Positions 44,339-55,401 of a DNA stretch of 64,000 bases are shown here, one piece after another. Location of the stretch: positions 949,501 to 1,013,500 of the forward strand of contig JAWHQI010000148.1 in the NCBI GenBank assembly GCA_033032865.1, written 5' to 3'. The notes under the pieces were generated by a model. It was not told the origin of the DNA. It searched no databases and saw only the letters and a list, made by a program, of their open reading frames with translations. Numbering within the stretch: position 1 is the first letter of the stretch; the number at the start of each line of letters is the position of its first letter. This stretch comes from Dactylorhiza incarnata (Eukaryota > Streptophyta > Magnoliopsida > Asparagales > Orchidaceae). The translations under genes and the position numbers were made by a program.

Positions 44339-45961
44339 TGATGAGTCCTGATCATATACACTTTTTTGGACTCATCTGGGCCGTTTTTCAGTCATTTCAC
44401 CGCACTTTAGCCTTGTTATAGTTTATATTTGTTATTCCTTGCTAGGTGCACTTCTAGGCCCATTTTGGTGTGATTTCATGCTTTTCTTCATTAGTAGTTT
44501 TCATGCTCCGTTAGGTGCCACTTTCAGTGGCTAGATTCGTGGTTGTGCTGGAATAGGAGTCGTGCAGGTGTTCCCGGTGCAATTCTGCACCGGAACACTG
44601 CGCACGATCACCGGTTCTATTGCGCACGACCACTGATCGTGCGCCACTGATCGTGTGCACTTAACCCTTTTTTCATGAGTTCTGTTTGGTGCAGTGCGCA
44701 CGAGCATCTACGATAGTGCGCACGACCACCGGTCGTGCGCCACTGTTCGTGCGCACTTATCATTAATTTTATGAGTTCTGTCTCGACCAGTGCGCACGAC
44801 CACCGACGATAGTGCGCACGACCACCGGTCGTGCGCCACTGGTCGTGCGAACATTATAGTTTATAAATTTCGCATCTTGCAGGTTCCACCCAGGCAGTGC
44901 GCACGATCGTAGAATTCCAGTGCGCACGACCACCGGTCGTGCGCCACTAGTCGTGCGAACATTATAGTTTATAAATTTCGCATCTTGCAGGTTCCACCCA
45001 GGCAGTGCGCACGATCGCAGAATTCCAGTGCGCACGACCACTGGTCGTGCGCCAATGACCGTGCGCACTATTTAAATCAGCGCCTATATAAATGCCTGTT
45101 CCGATTTTAGGTCATCAACCAGCCGCCGGGAGCGGATCGCCTGTTCCGTACGCCACCGACCACCATCTTGGGACGCCTCCACTTCATCTCCTACGCAAGG
45201 GGAAGTCTCCTCGATCCATTCCAAGCCTTCCTCCATTATCCGGGAGCGTTTTCCATCATCCGCAAGCCTCCAAGCAGCTATTTTCCCACTCCGACCCGGT
45301 GAGAAGAAGAGGAAATCTGAAGTCGAAGACGACGGAGCTACGTAGGGAGATCGTGACAGCTCTCTGCGCCGGAAGCATAGTCCGCCCGAGTCCGGAGGTA
45401 GCCCGACAACCTACCATTCCGGCCGTGAACGGCCGCTAGTCTTCACCCATCGGTTATCTCTTTCTTCTTTCCTTCATTGTACTCGTTGAATCGTGTAAAC
45501 CGGAATATTGTGATGTTTGGTTTGTTTGAAATGAATGTTTCTTTACTTTCCTTCATGGCTTGCTTGTGAATCACCCCGTTTCTACTCTCTCACTCACGCA
45601 CGCACGCAAGGTGTTTGATCCGCGTTGGCAAGAGCTAACGGCGGTTGTGAAGAGGTGTTTGCGACCCTCACCCTCTCGCACTAGAGCACACTCCATCCGC
45701 CTCATGAAGCACGGCATCGCGGCCATTGCATCCATCTTGCCTAGCGAAGCGGTGCCTTCGACCCGCATTTCTTTTATTGTTGTTAGGATTAGGACAAATG
45801 AACCAAAAACCCCCTTTTTATGTGTGTTGCGCTTATGTAACAAGAGTCACACAACGCGATTCGTTCACCTAATCTGCATTCCTCAAGAGAACGACACTCG
45901 GGGATTCCACTCTCCACATTTATTACTTGACAGCGACCGGTGCACTTGCCGACACGCATCA
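44339..45961 (+). repeat. 5' LTR of element B
   Basis: The repeat is 1623 bp. The palindrome array (44599-45068) is followed by TATATAAAT at 45085-45093. A 108-bp tandem duplication (GAACATTATAG at 44849 and again at 44957) explains why it is 108 bp longer than the 3' LTR. Confidence 0.95.
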
Positions 45962-45967
45962 AGTTTT

Positions 45968-45985
45968 TGGCGCCGTTGCCGGGGA
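45968..45985 (+). other. Primer-binding site, tRNA-Asp, element B
   Basis: TGGCGCCGTTGCCGGGGA is a perfect complement of the plant tRNA-Asp 3' end. Confidence 0.95.
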
Positions 45986-46160
45986 ATGCAGACGTGATGA
46001 ATTCGTCTGCATGAAGAATTGTTGCACGAGGATTTTCTTTTTCTTTTCTTTTACTTCTTTTGTTCACCTCTGGTATCTCTGTTTCTTTTCTTACGCGCAT
46101 CTGATTACTTTCGTCTTTTCCCACCGTACGCTAATCGGTTGGGTTGCAAGTATTCGCAGC

Positions 46161-47060
46161 ATGACCTCCATTCAGGAATGCATCTATCAAGGAAGCTTAA
46201 ATGATTTAAGGGACCAAGCAGAAAGGAACAATCATGACTTCCGGATCTCCTCCGACGTCATTGAGTACATGGCTGGGAACTGCAAGTTCAGCGGGGACGA
46301 GCATGAAGACGCGGTGCAACACATGCAGGACTTTTTAGAAATCTATTACACATGTGTTTTCAGTGGAGTTGAAAACGACCTGCAAAAGATTCTGGCATTT
46401 TCATTCTCCTTGCATAAAAAAGCCAAAAGTTGGTATTGGGATATCCGGAGAAGAGAGGTGATCACATGGAAACAACTCGAAGGGAGATTTTTGCAAGAGT
46501 TTCAACATCGTACCCAAGCCTTGGACAAGTACAAGGAACTCGTAACCTTTGGACAGGGGAAGGAGGAGACGTTAGTTGATGCTTGGGAGCGTTTTCAATC
46601 CCTGCATAGGGGATGCTACCGTGAAGATCTTTCAGAAGTTTTTTTAATTCAGATTTTTTATTTCGGCGTGCTGGACAAATTCCGTCTATTATTTGATATG
46701 GCAGCTGGAGGGGCCCTGTTTAATAAACCGGGGAAGGACGCGTGGGAAGTGGTCGTGAATATTGTTCACACCAGTCAGCACTGGAGTCATGTCATTCGCC
46801 CCCCAAGTACTGCTGCAGTTAATGCCGTGACATTCAAAGGAGCAGCGGATTTATTGCCGTCAGAGCAACCGGAACAGTTAGCAACTTTGGTGGTCGGGGT
46901 ATTGAATAAATTGAATGACCAATCAGCCGCAATCCAACAGCTTCGCTCTGCTATAGGGACTCTGTCCGATGTTGTTTCTGGGCTTGCAAGTCAGGATCCT
47001 GAGTCAGTGAACACCATGCGATTGAGAAGTGGGAGAAGTGTTGACAACCCTCCTCGATAG
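46161..47060 (+). pseudogene. Athila-type gag, interrupted before protease by one stop
   Basis: The ATG at 46161 begins MTSIQECIYQGSLNDL. The capsid region (FSGDEHEDAVQHMQDFLEI, then KKAKSWYWDIRR, then FLQEFQHRTQALDKYKELVTF, then ETLVDAWERFQSLHRGC) is typical of Athila gag. A TAG at 47058-47060 ends it after SVDNPPR, but the same frame continues into protease, so gag and protease were one frame. No zinc knuckle is seen in this part, unlike the mini-gag proteins of elements A and N. Confidence 0.85.
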
Positions 47061-47934
47061 GGACCACTTGCATGTTCCACTGACAAGCATAATGAAGACA
47101 CGGCTGAGAAGCTGACTCCGATTCATATTGAGCCGCATCCCGTGAGCGAGGCACAGACCTCGAAAAATGCTGTTCACCCCCCATTCCCCCACAGGTTGCG
47201 AAACGAGAAATTCGAGAGGCAATTCCTCAGATTCTTGGAAATAATGAAAGGAGTGCAAGTGAGCATACCACTGATTGAAGCTATTTCTCAAATGTCGGGA
47301 TACTCCAAGTTCTTGAAAGATGTGATTTCGAAGCGGAAGCAGATGGAGGGTCTCAAAACTATCGACCTCACCGAGGAGTGCTCCGCCATCATTTCCAATT
47401 TGCCCACAAAGTGCAAAGATCCGGGCAGCTTTACGATTCCGTGCAGGATCGGCCATCACCGTTTCAGCCAGGCACTCTGTGATTTGGGGGCATCAATCAA
47501 CTTGATTCCGCTCTCTATCTTTCGTGAACTTGGTGCTGGGATCTTGAAGCCAACGCAGGTAATGCTACAGCTAGCTGATTGGTCGATCAAGAAGCCATCA
47601 GGAATCGTCGAGGACCTCACAATAGTTGTAAACGGTTTCGCTTTTCCAGCCGATTTTATCATTCTTGACATGAAGGTTGATACAAGAGTACCCATTATCT
47701 TGGGGCGGCCCTTTCTCGCCACTGCTCATGCTATTATTAATGTGGAACAGGGGGAGCTCACACTCAGACTGGGGGAGGATGCTATATCTTTCAACGTCCA
47801 CAACCCGTCGCAACTCTTTGAAATTACGGAGTGCGAACCGACAGAGGCGCTTGAAGAATTCGATGGTCAGATCGATGTGGATTTGGATGACAGCGAGGTG
47901 TGTTGGCAGCGCGAAGACATGGGAGTTGGTCGGT
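47061..47934 (+). pseudogene. Athila-type aspartic protease region
   Basis: Continues the gag frame. Typical segments: FLKDVISKRKQ, LTEECSAII, DPGSFTIPCRIG, the active-site motif CDLGASINLIPLS, LADWSIKKPSGIVEDL and VPIILGRPFLATAHAIINV. The protease would cut gag-pol. After about EVCWQRED the sequence joins the inverted integrase piece. RT, which should follow, is absent. Confidence 0.85.
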
Positions 47935-48652
47935 TGGAAACTTCGACTTGCCCGCATGTTTGGGGGTGGTATGCCAAAGAAATCTTATGATGGACCCCAA
48001 ACTTTTTCATGAGCTGCACAAACTGCTTATTGCAAAAATGACTACCGCCATCGCTGATGATAGTTCTCGGTGTCCCAAACCTGGAGAAGATATTCTTGTG
48101 GATAAAGTGTAGCACTGTGTTGGCATCATTCGTGGCAACCGCCTCAGCTTCCACCCATTTTGAAACATAATCAACTGCCACAATGATATAATGCTTACCA
48201 TGCGACATTGGGAAAGGACCCATGAAATCTATCCCCCAGACATCAAATGGTTCGCAGACCAACATGTTATTGAGGGGCATCTCATCACGCCGGGAGATAT
48301 TTCCGTTCCTTTGGCATTCGTCGCACTTGGTGACATAGGCATGGGCATCCCGGAAGAGGGTCGGCCAAAACAATCCGCATTGCAGGATTTTTCGTGCTGT
48401 TCGAACGGCCCCGAAGTGCCCGCCAGCTTCTCTGTCATGGCAGTACTGCAATATAGACTGAAACTCGGCTTCCGGAATGCAACGCCTGATAATCCCGTCG
48501 CTGCATGTGTGAAATAAGAGCGGATCTTCCCAAAAATAGTATTTTGAGTCAGAGGTGAGCTTCCGTCTTTGCTGAGGGGACAGATTCGGGGAGAAGGTTT
48601 TACAAGCCAAGTAGTTAGCGAATAATCGAGAAATCAATACATTCAAATAGGA
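47935..48652 (-). pseudogene. Inverted integrase segment of element B
   Basis: On the minus strand this reads from [15 protein letters not shown] through the zinc region (HDREAGGHFG...CDEC) to the core D (WGIDFMGPFP), D (IISDGGSHF) and E (HPQTCGQVEVSN). The N of the usual HPQTNG is changed to C. The plus strand at 48653 picks up the next integrase residues ([18 protein letters not shown]), so a 0.7-kb piece flipped in place. The open frame survived the inversion. Confidence 0.85.
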
Positions 48653-48790
48653 AGGAGTGGGCTAAAAAGGTCGACGACGCATTATGGGCTTACCAGACTG
48701 CGTTCAAAACACCCATTGGCATGACGCCGTTTCAATTAGTCTATGGCAAGGCATGCCACCTCCCTGTGGAGCTGGAGCATAAAGCATTAT
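48653..48790 (+). pseudogene. Integrase C-terminal part, before element N
   Basis: Reads [15 protein letters not shown], then [19 protein letters not shown], the usual Athila/Tat segment. It is interrupted at the target duplication ATTAT (48786-48790) and resumes at 54981. Confidence 0.85.
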
Positions 48791-50402
48791 TGATGCTGCA
48801 AAACAATGCTTGCAAACGATAACGGCAAGTGTACCGTTTCGAATGTAGTATAGGTTATTGAAACAAGGTCGTATTAGACTCGGGGCGGTTGAGTACTCTT
48901 ACTTCAAGAAAATCTCTATTATTTTATCAAATAGAACTTGGGAGCGATTTTGCAAATGGAAAATAAAAAATAAGATTAAATTAAATGACGAGTAAAAAGG
49001 TCAGCACTCGATCTTTGAATCACCTTGGAGATAAAATAAGAACGAAGAATAAAAGCGCATTCTCTTAATAAAATAGCCTTGACCGTGGAGATTCCCGAAT
49101 TATGAACGCACCTCTCTCGAGGATGCGCTCACCTGAGTTTAGGTTGATCAATCGAACTCTCGTTCTAGAATCGAAACCCCTAAACTCGCCTTATCGAAGT
49201 GAATCCCGCTATTGGCTTTTACTCCAATCCGGAAGGGTAACGTCGTCCTCTCTCGAGGATTGCATTCTACTCTTTTTATCCTTGAATGATCGATTCGCCT
49301 TACGAGCTTGTTCGGCTAACTAAAGAACGAAAACAAGAACGAGAATTATAAACTAGAAAGTATAATCTCATTTCATTAAAATCAAGGATAAATCTTAAGC
49401 GTTTTTAGAAAAGAGAAAGAGCAATTCTAATTTACTTCAAAACCAATATTATTCCTTGTATCATCTCGATCGAGTACCAATAGAGATTTTAGGTACTCAT
49501 GGAGATTGGGGAATCAAAATAAATAAAAGAGCGTATCATAAAAGAGAGAGGGAATGAGAGAAGAAAAGATCTAATTTATTAAATTACAAAAGAGAGTACA
49601 AGCTATGAAATTGAGAATTACGACTATTGAAATGAAAATACAATTTGCAAGAAGAAGGATTACAAGACTACTAAGACATGAAAAATAAACATGAAACGAA
49701 GTATCTAATCCTAAAAAAACTCTTTTTTTTAACATCTGGAAAAGCTGGCTTTATATAGCTGAAAAAATGAGGTTACACGCCCTTGGTCACGCCCGTGACC
49801 AAGGGCGTGTAAGGGGTGTGATCGATGCTGGTGCGGAGAGGGCGCATTCTGGCTTCAATGCAGGTGTTTCGGATGCGTCACGCCCTAGGTCACGCCCGTG
49901 ACCTGGGGCGTGTAATCTTGAAATAGTGCTGCTGGCGGGAAACTTTGGCGGGAAGAAGCGCGGGGCGAGTCACGCCCGTGACTGTAGGTCACGCCCTCAG
50001 TCACGCCCGTGACCGAGGGCGTGTAACTTTAAATGATGAGGCGGCTCGATCTGGATGCTGGTGGCGTGGTCCCGACCGTGACTTGGATGTCACGCCCTTG
50101 GTCACGGGCGTGACCTGGGGCGTGTACTTGGCGAATTTTCACGGAATGGGCCCGAAGTAGCGGCAGCAGGCCTGGAACACATCTTAGGCTGACACGCCCT
50201 TGGTCACGCCCGTGACCTTGGGCGTGTACTTGATATTTTTGCTCAAAGTGACCAGAAAACCTGCAAAACATAAACTAAACTTATATTAGTGACAGAATTA
50301 AAAAGGAATGATTATTATAAGATAAAATAAATAATTGATATAAATTCATATTAAAATTACATCAAAATTATGCTAAAAGATGAGTACAAATAGTACTCAT
50401 CA
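48791..50402 (-). repeat. 3' LTR of element N
   Basis: Plus-strand ends TGATGC and CTCATCA. The minus-strand TATA box is at 49759-49750 (TATATAAAG in its core). Upstream on that strand, 49773-50230, lie repeated inverted words CACGCCC and GTGAC. Confidence 0.95.
49773..49812. repeat. Perfect 40-bp palindrome in the U3 of element N
   Basis: Two 19-base arms, beginning TTACACGCCC and ending GGGCGTGTAA, flank two C. It lies 14 bases upstream (on the minus strand) of the TATA box. It recurs at 54352-54391 in the other LTR. Shorter or imperfect relatives lie at about 49880-49916, 49968-50024, 50087-50127 and 50191-50227. Confidence 0.9.
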
Positions 50403-50417
50403 AACACCCCCATACTT
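50403..50417 (-). other. 3' polypurine tract of element N
   Basis: The minus strand reads AAGTATGGGGGTGTT directly before the 3' LTR. A second copy lies at 51478-51464. Confidence 0.85.
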
Positions 50418-51636
50418 GAGCTTTTGCTATTCCAGAGCAAAAGAATGAGGGAAGAGTTACAAGACATCGGTATTATTTCTAATTAACTAAAATTTTATTA
50501 AACCAAGAATAAGTCAAAAGCAAATTTTAGGAATTCAAGAATTAAGTCATAAGTTATGTTGATAATTTAAAAAGAGGAATTTGTTTAGCTAACTACTTCT
50601 CAAGATAACTATTTGGCAATCGAAATTATAGAAATTTTCAAACAAAATTAGATTAAAATTATAGACACTCTAACATAAAAGAAACTTAAGGAAAAGACAC
50701 CTACCAAAATATTGCTCTCTTAATAATTTAGTTTAAGACTAGAAACAATGAAATTGGCTAGGAGTGTGTTTAAGCGGAATGGCAAAATGAAGACAAAGGA
50801 TATGAAGAGGTTTTTGATTGGGGTGATGAATTTTATCCTCTCAGCCCCTTTTTTTCATTTTTTTTAAGTATATGTAATACCAGAGAATGATAGACTATTA
50901 TCCTATCATTTCCACGACATATACACATTTTTCTCTCTTCATTTTTTGGAATTTTGGGTTGCATATGTTTACCAGAGAATAAAGAACTAACATCTCCTTA
51001 TTCCCATGACATATGATCTAACAAAAGGGGAAAAGAAAAAAATACATATGTTTACCAAGGGTAAAGAAAAACTTCTAGTTTATAAATTAAACTATTTTGA
51101 GAGCAAATTTTTAGTGGAATAAAATTTCCTAAGATCTTAAAGTTAAAAGCGAATATAATGAAAAAAATCTAGAGATGTTTAGCCAATTTACCACAAAGTG
51201 AAGCTATTTAAAATTAAACGGAGAAGTAGTGTTAAATTAACTCTCTAATCAAATTAAAAACATAAAATGTTTCTTAAAACCAAATTACTTCAAATTTAAA
51301 TTTAACAAATTTTGATAAAATAAAATATTAGCTAAATTAAAAATGTAGGAATACTTATAATCGTACCTCAAACTAAATTTCTAGAATATTAAAAACAACA
51401 AGGCTAGGCGTTATTTATTATTACTATTTTTTTTTTCAAATAAAAAACAATGAAAGCGAAGCTACACCCCCATACTTAAAATTAAACATTGTCCCAATGT
51501 TAAAAACTAAGTATGAAGAAAATTTTGAAAAATAAACTTTTTTTTTTAAAAAGGAAAATACATAAAATTAAAGATAAGCAAGGGGTGCCTCCCAAGAGCG
51601 CTTTCTTTTTCCCGTCTTTAAGCTAGACGGTTAGTG
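50418..51636 (-). other. Noncoding 3' region of element N
   Basis: AT-rich with no supported gene. It holds an 8-bp stem hairpin (CTTTTGCT 50421-50428 with AGCAAAAG 50436-50443), the internal polypurine copy at 51464-51478, and AAGCGCTCTTGGGAGGCACC (minus strand, about 51600-51583), which corresponds to the GCGCTACTGGGAGACAACC of element B. Confidence 0.6.
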
Positions 51637-53028
51637 TTAGGAAAAAGGAAATTTAAAAGAGAGGTGGACAGGCAACTCCCTTGATTTGCGCTGAGGCAAA
51701 TGTGCCGGCGTCAGTCGGCCAGCCTCTCCTCCGCTTAACATGTGATTCTTCGTTTGTCTTTGATCTTGAATTTGCAAATCCAAATCACCTATACATACCT
51801 GAGGTGATTTGGATTCATAAAGATGAGCGGCATATGGATCATCAATTAATTGGGGTAGCAATGGCTCATCTTCTACCTGAAAAATATTAGTATCTAAAGA
51901 ATCACAAATAAACGATTCAGATAATTTTTTGCAAGGAGGAGGCGCTCGCGAAAATATAAAATTAAGCTCTGGTTGTTCCTTTTCTAAAATAAAATTTTCA
52001 TTAGAGAAATCTAGTGTATTACCAAGCGGGATAAAATTTTCGGACAAAAAATTTTCATGAATTTCTGGTTGAATTAAAATAGAAGAGATTTGCGAAAATT
52101 CATGAAAGAGAACAGAAGATCCGGGTGACGTAAGGGAAGAAACTTGTTCTTCTTCTAGTTCATCCGGGGTGCCCAAAACATTAAGAATTTCTTGGTAAGA
52201 GAATTTTTCTTCATAATTGGGACAAGAAATTATGGGAGTACATGAGCAATCATGTTCCTCCATAACTAAATTTTCCAAAGACGAGGAAAAAACACTAGAA
52301 GAAAGAAAATTCTCATCTACATTCTGGGGTGGAGTATCAAATTGAAAAAACGGACATTCCCCAAAATTAGAGTACGAGAATTGCGTCGCAAAAGAAGAAC
52401 AAGAATTCGGATATAAAGATTTATTTTCGTCGCCCCGAAGACTATCCGGGTGACCGTGCCACCAAGAATAATCTACTTCGGGGCTAGAAGATAAATTATT
52501 AGAGGCCGAAAAATTATTCTCGTGAAAAAAATTATTTTCCTCTAAATTTTGGGGGGAAGTATCTATTTGGATCTGCGGAAATTCCCCCAAATTAGAGAAC
52601 GAAGACTGCGGTGTATAAGAAGAAAAACAAAAATTCGGATCTAAAGATTTATCTTCGTTGCTCCGGGAACTATCCGGGTGAGTTTGCCACGAGGAATAAT
52701 CAACTTCGGAGCTAGAAGAACAATTATTAAATGCCGAAAAATTATTCTCATTAAAATTAGAAAATTTATTTTCATCAAAGTTTGAAAAATTATTTTCATT
52801 AAAAGATGAAAAATTATGATCGTAATTATTATCAAAATTATTTGCATAATATTGAGGAAAATTATTTTCATAATAATTATTTTGATAATAAGAATGTAAA
52901 TAGCATTCCTCACTTTGATGAGGCGCACCACAATAATGACAACTAAATTGGCGTTCTCGCGCGGCTTGTAAGAGATAAAGTTGGTTTCGAAGCTCGGCAA
53001 CCTTAACGGCCAATTCAGATTCTTTCAT
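51637..53028 (-). CDS. Zinc-knuckle protein with asparagine-rich and duplicated middle (mini-gag)
   Basis: A 463-residue intact frame, starting at the first ATG. Residues 1-25 could form a short helix (LAVKVAELRNQLYLLQAA). C30, C33, H37 and C42 make a CX2CX3HX4C knuckle (CHYCGAPHQSEEC), the form common in Athila gag. Residues about 45-105 are rich in Asn, Phe and Tyr (NNF, ENNF repeats), a low-complexity, prion-like composition. Residues about 95-165 and 170-245 are two diverged copies of one block, each with EVDYS, a Trp, HPDS, DxSPQN-like and ENN or DEN motifs. The end carries ELPVHLSF then P-F-S, matching the end of the element A protein. No capsid or enzyme domain is seen. The role is inferred only: RNA binding and condensation or packaging. 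Confidence 0.6.
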   Translation of the reverse strand: MKESELAVKVAELRNQLYLLQAARERQFSCHYCGAPHQSEECYLHSYYQNNYYENNFPQYYANNFDNNYDHNFSSFNENNFSNFDENKFSNFNENNFSAFNNCSSSSEVDYSSWQTHPDSSRSNEDKSLDPNFCFSSYTPQSSFSNLGEFPQIQIDTSPQNLEENNFFHENNFSASNNLSSSPEVDYSWWHGHPDSLRGDENKSLYPNSCSSFATQFSYSNFGECPFFQFDTPPQNVDENFLSSSVFSSSLENLVMEEHDCSCTPIISCPNYEEKFSYQEILNVLGTPDELEEEQVSSLTSPGSSVLFHEFSQISSILIQPEIHENFLSENFIPLGNTLDFSNENFILEKEQPELNFIFSRAPPPCKKLSESFICDSLDTNIFQVEDEPLLPQLIDDPYAAHLYESKSPQVCIGDLDLQIQDQRQTKNHMLSGGEAGRLTPAHLPQRKSRELPVHLSFKFPFS

Positions 53029-53344
53029 ATTAAAATAAATAAAAAGGAAACAACCTTTACCTAAAATGAATGGAATTTTATAAATATTTTTATTATAATA
53101 ATTTTTTTTTTTTTCAAAAAGCGGGTTAAATTAGTCCCGGACTTCCCAAGATCTACCCGGTGAAGGGTTTGCAAGGTACTAGAGGCTATGATGGGAATTC
53201 AAGCCCAAAGCGTCCTTTCTGAGAATTTAGATTGCGCTTTTTAAGATATTTTTTTTTTATATAAAAATAAAATTAAAGAGAAGGGGGAGAAGAAAGAAAA
53301 CGATAAAATTAATAAATATTTCTTTTTTCGGAGTATCAACCGTG
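53029..53344 (-). other. Leader of element N
   Basis: AT-rich leader between primer site and mini-gag, with poly-T tracts. No gene supported. Confidence 0.5.
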
Positions 53345-53362
53345 TCCCCGGCAACGGCGCCA
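53345..53362 (-). other. Primer-binding site, tRNA-Asp, element N
   Basis: The minus strand reads TGGCGCCGTTGCCGGGGA, perfect for tRNA-Asp, six bases from the LTR. Confidence 0.95.
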
Positions 53363-53368
53363 AAAACT

Positions 53369-54980
53369 TGATGCGGCAAAACTATGCTTGCAAACGATAA
53401 CGGCAAGTGTACCGTTTCGAATGTAGTATAGGTTATTGAAACAAGGTCGTATTAGACTCGGGGCGGTTGAGTACTCTTACTTCAAGAAAATCTCTATTAT
53501 TTTATCAAATAGAACTTGGGAGCGATTTTGCAAACGGAAAATAAAAAATAAGATTAAATTAAATGACGAGTAAAAAGGTCAGCACTCGATCTTTGAATCA
53601 CCTTGGAGATAAAATAAGAACGAAGAATAAAAGCGCATTCTCTTAATAAAATAGCCTTGACCGTGGAGATTCCCGAATTATGAACGCACCTCTCTCGAGG
53701 ATGCGCTCACCTGAGTTTAGGTTGATCAATCAAACTCTCGTTCTAGAATCGAAACCCCTAAACTCGCCTTATCGAAGTGAATCCCGCTATTGGCGTTTAC
53801 TCCAATCCGGAAGGGTAACGTCGTCCTCTCTCGATGATTGCATTCTACTCTTTTTATCCTTGAATGATCGATTCGCCTTACGAGCTTGTTCGGCTAACTA
53901 AAGAACGAAAATAAGAACGAGAATTATAAACTAGAAAGTATAATCTCATTTCATTAAAATCAAGGATAAATCTTAAGCGTTTTTAGAAAAGAGAAAGAGC
54001 AATTCTAATTTACTTCAAAACCAATATTATTCCTTGTATCATCTCGATCGAGTACCAATAGAGATTTTAGGTACTCATGGAGATTGGGGAATCAAAATAA
54101 ATAAAAGAGCGTATCATAAAAGAGAGAGGGAATGAGAGAAGAAAAGATCTAATTTATTAAATTACAAAAGAGAGTACAAGCTATGAAATTGAGAATTACG
54201 ACTATTGAAATGAAAATACAATTTGCAAGAAGAAGGATTACAAGACTACTAAGACATGAAAAATAAACATGAAACGAAGTATCTAATCCTAAAAAAACTC
54301 TTTTTTTTAACATCTGGAAAAGCTGGCTTTATATAGCTGAAAAAATAAGGTTACACGCCCTTGGTCACGCCCGTGACCAAGGGCGTGTAAGGGGTGTGAT
54401 CGATGCTGGTGCGGAGAGGGCGCGTTCTGGCTTCAATGCAGGCGTTTCGGACGCATCACGCCCTAGGTCATGCCCGTGACCTGGGGCGTGTAATCTTGAA
54501 ATAGTGCTGCTGGCGGGAAACTTTGGCGGGAAGAAGCGCGGGGCGAGTCACGCCCGTGACTGTAGGTCACGCCCTCAGTCACGCCCGTGACCGAGGGCGT
54601 GTAACTTTAAATGACGAGGCGGCTCGATCTGGATGCTGGTGGCGTGGTCCCGACCGTGACTTGGATGTCACGCCCTTGGTCACGGGCGTGACCTGGGGCG
54701 TGTACTTGGCGAATTTTCACGGAATGGGCCCGAAGTAGCGGCAGCAGGCCTGGAACACATCTTAGGCTGACACGCCCTTGGTCACGCCCGTGACCTTGGG
54801 CGTGTACTTGATATTTTTGCTCAAAGTGACCAGAAAACCTGCAAAACATAAACTAAACTTATATTAGTGACAGAATTAAAAAGGAATGATTATTATAAGA
54901 TAAAATAAATAATTGATATAAATTCATATTAAAATTACATCAAAATTATGCTAAAAGATGAGTACAAATAGTACTCATCA
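53369..54980 (-). repeat. 5' LTR of element N
   Basis: Same length as its partner. Most of the differences are transitions, several at C-G positions in the palindrome region. Confidence 0.95.
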
Positions 54981-55401
54981 ATTATGGGCAACCAAACTGT
55001 TGAACATGGACATTGGAGCCGCGGACGAGGTGCGTCGTTCCCAACTCAACGAGTTAGAGGAGCTCCGTCATTTCGCTTATGAAAACGCTCGCATCTACAA
55101 GGAGAAAACAAAGAAATGGCACGATCGGCACATCATTCCTAAGGAGTTCAAAATTGGGGACCAAGTGCTGCTCTACAACTCCCGTCTCCGCCTCTTCCCA
55201 GGGAAGTTAAAATCGAGGTGGAGTGGTCCTTTCTCAGTGACCGATGTCTCCCCCTTTGGTGCCATAGAAATATCTGGAGATAAGGGGGACAAATTTAAGG
55301 TCAATGGGCATCGGCTGAAGTTATATGATGGTGCCACTATAAACAAGGAGTGTCAGTTGTTGACATTGGGAGACGGACACCATTCAAGCGCCGGCAGCTG
55401 A
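54981..55401 (+). pseudogene. Integrase C-terminal end of element B, after element N
   Basis: Continues with [16 protein letters not shown], then [42 protein letters not shown], then [18 protein letters not shown] and [15 protein letters not shown]. These are the usual Athila integrase C-terminal segments. It ends at the normal stop (55399-55401). There is no chromodomain, as expected for this lineage. Confidence 0.9.

Larger units (their letters stand above)
48791..54980 (-). mobile_element. Young non-autonomous Athila-type element N
   Basis: Both LTRs are 1612 bp and differ at about 14 sites by eye (0.9%). Target duplication ATTAT is intact, primer site and polypurine tract are in place, and the single gene is open. 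This is the most recent insertion in the window. Only one protein is encoded and it has no enzyme domains. Confidence 0.95.

Noticed and set aside
49945..50271. Small frames in the element N LTR (also 54523-54849)
   Set aside because: They read through the CACGCCC/GTGAC palindromes and appear equally on both strands.
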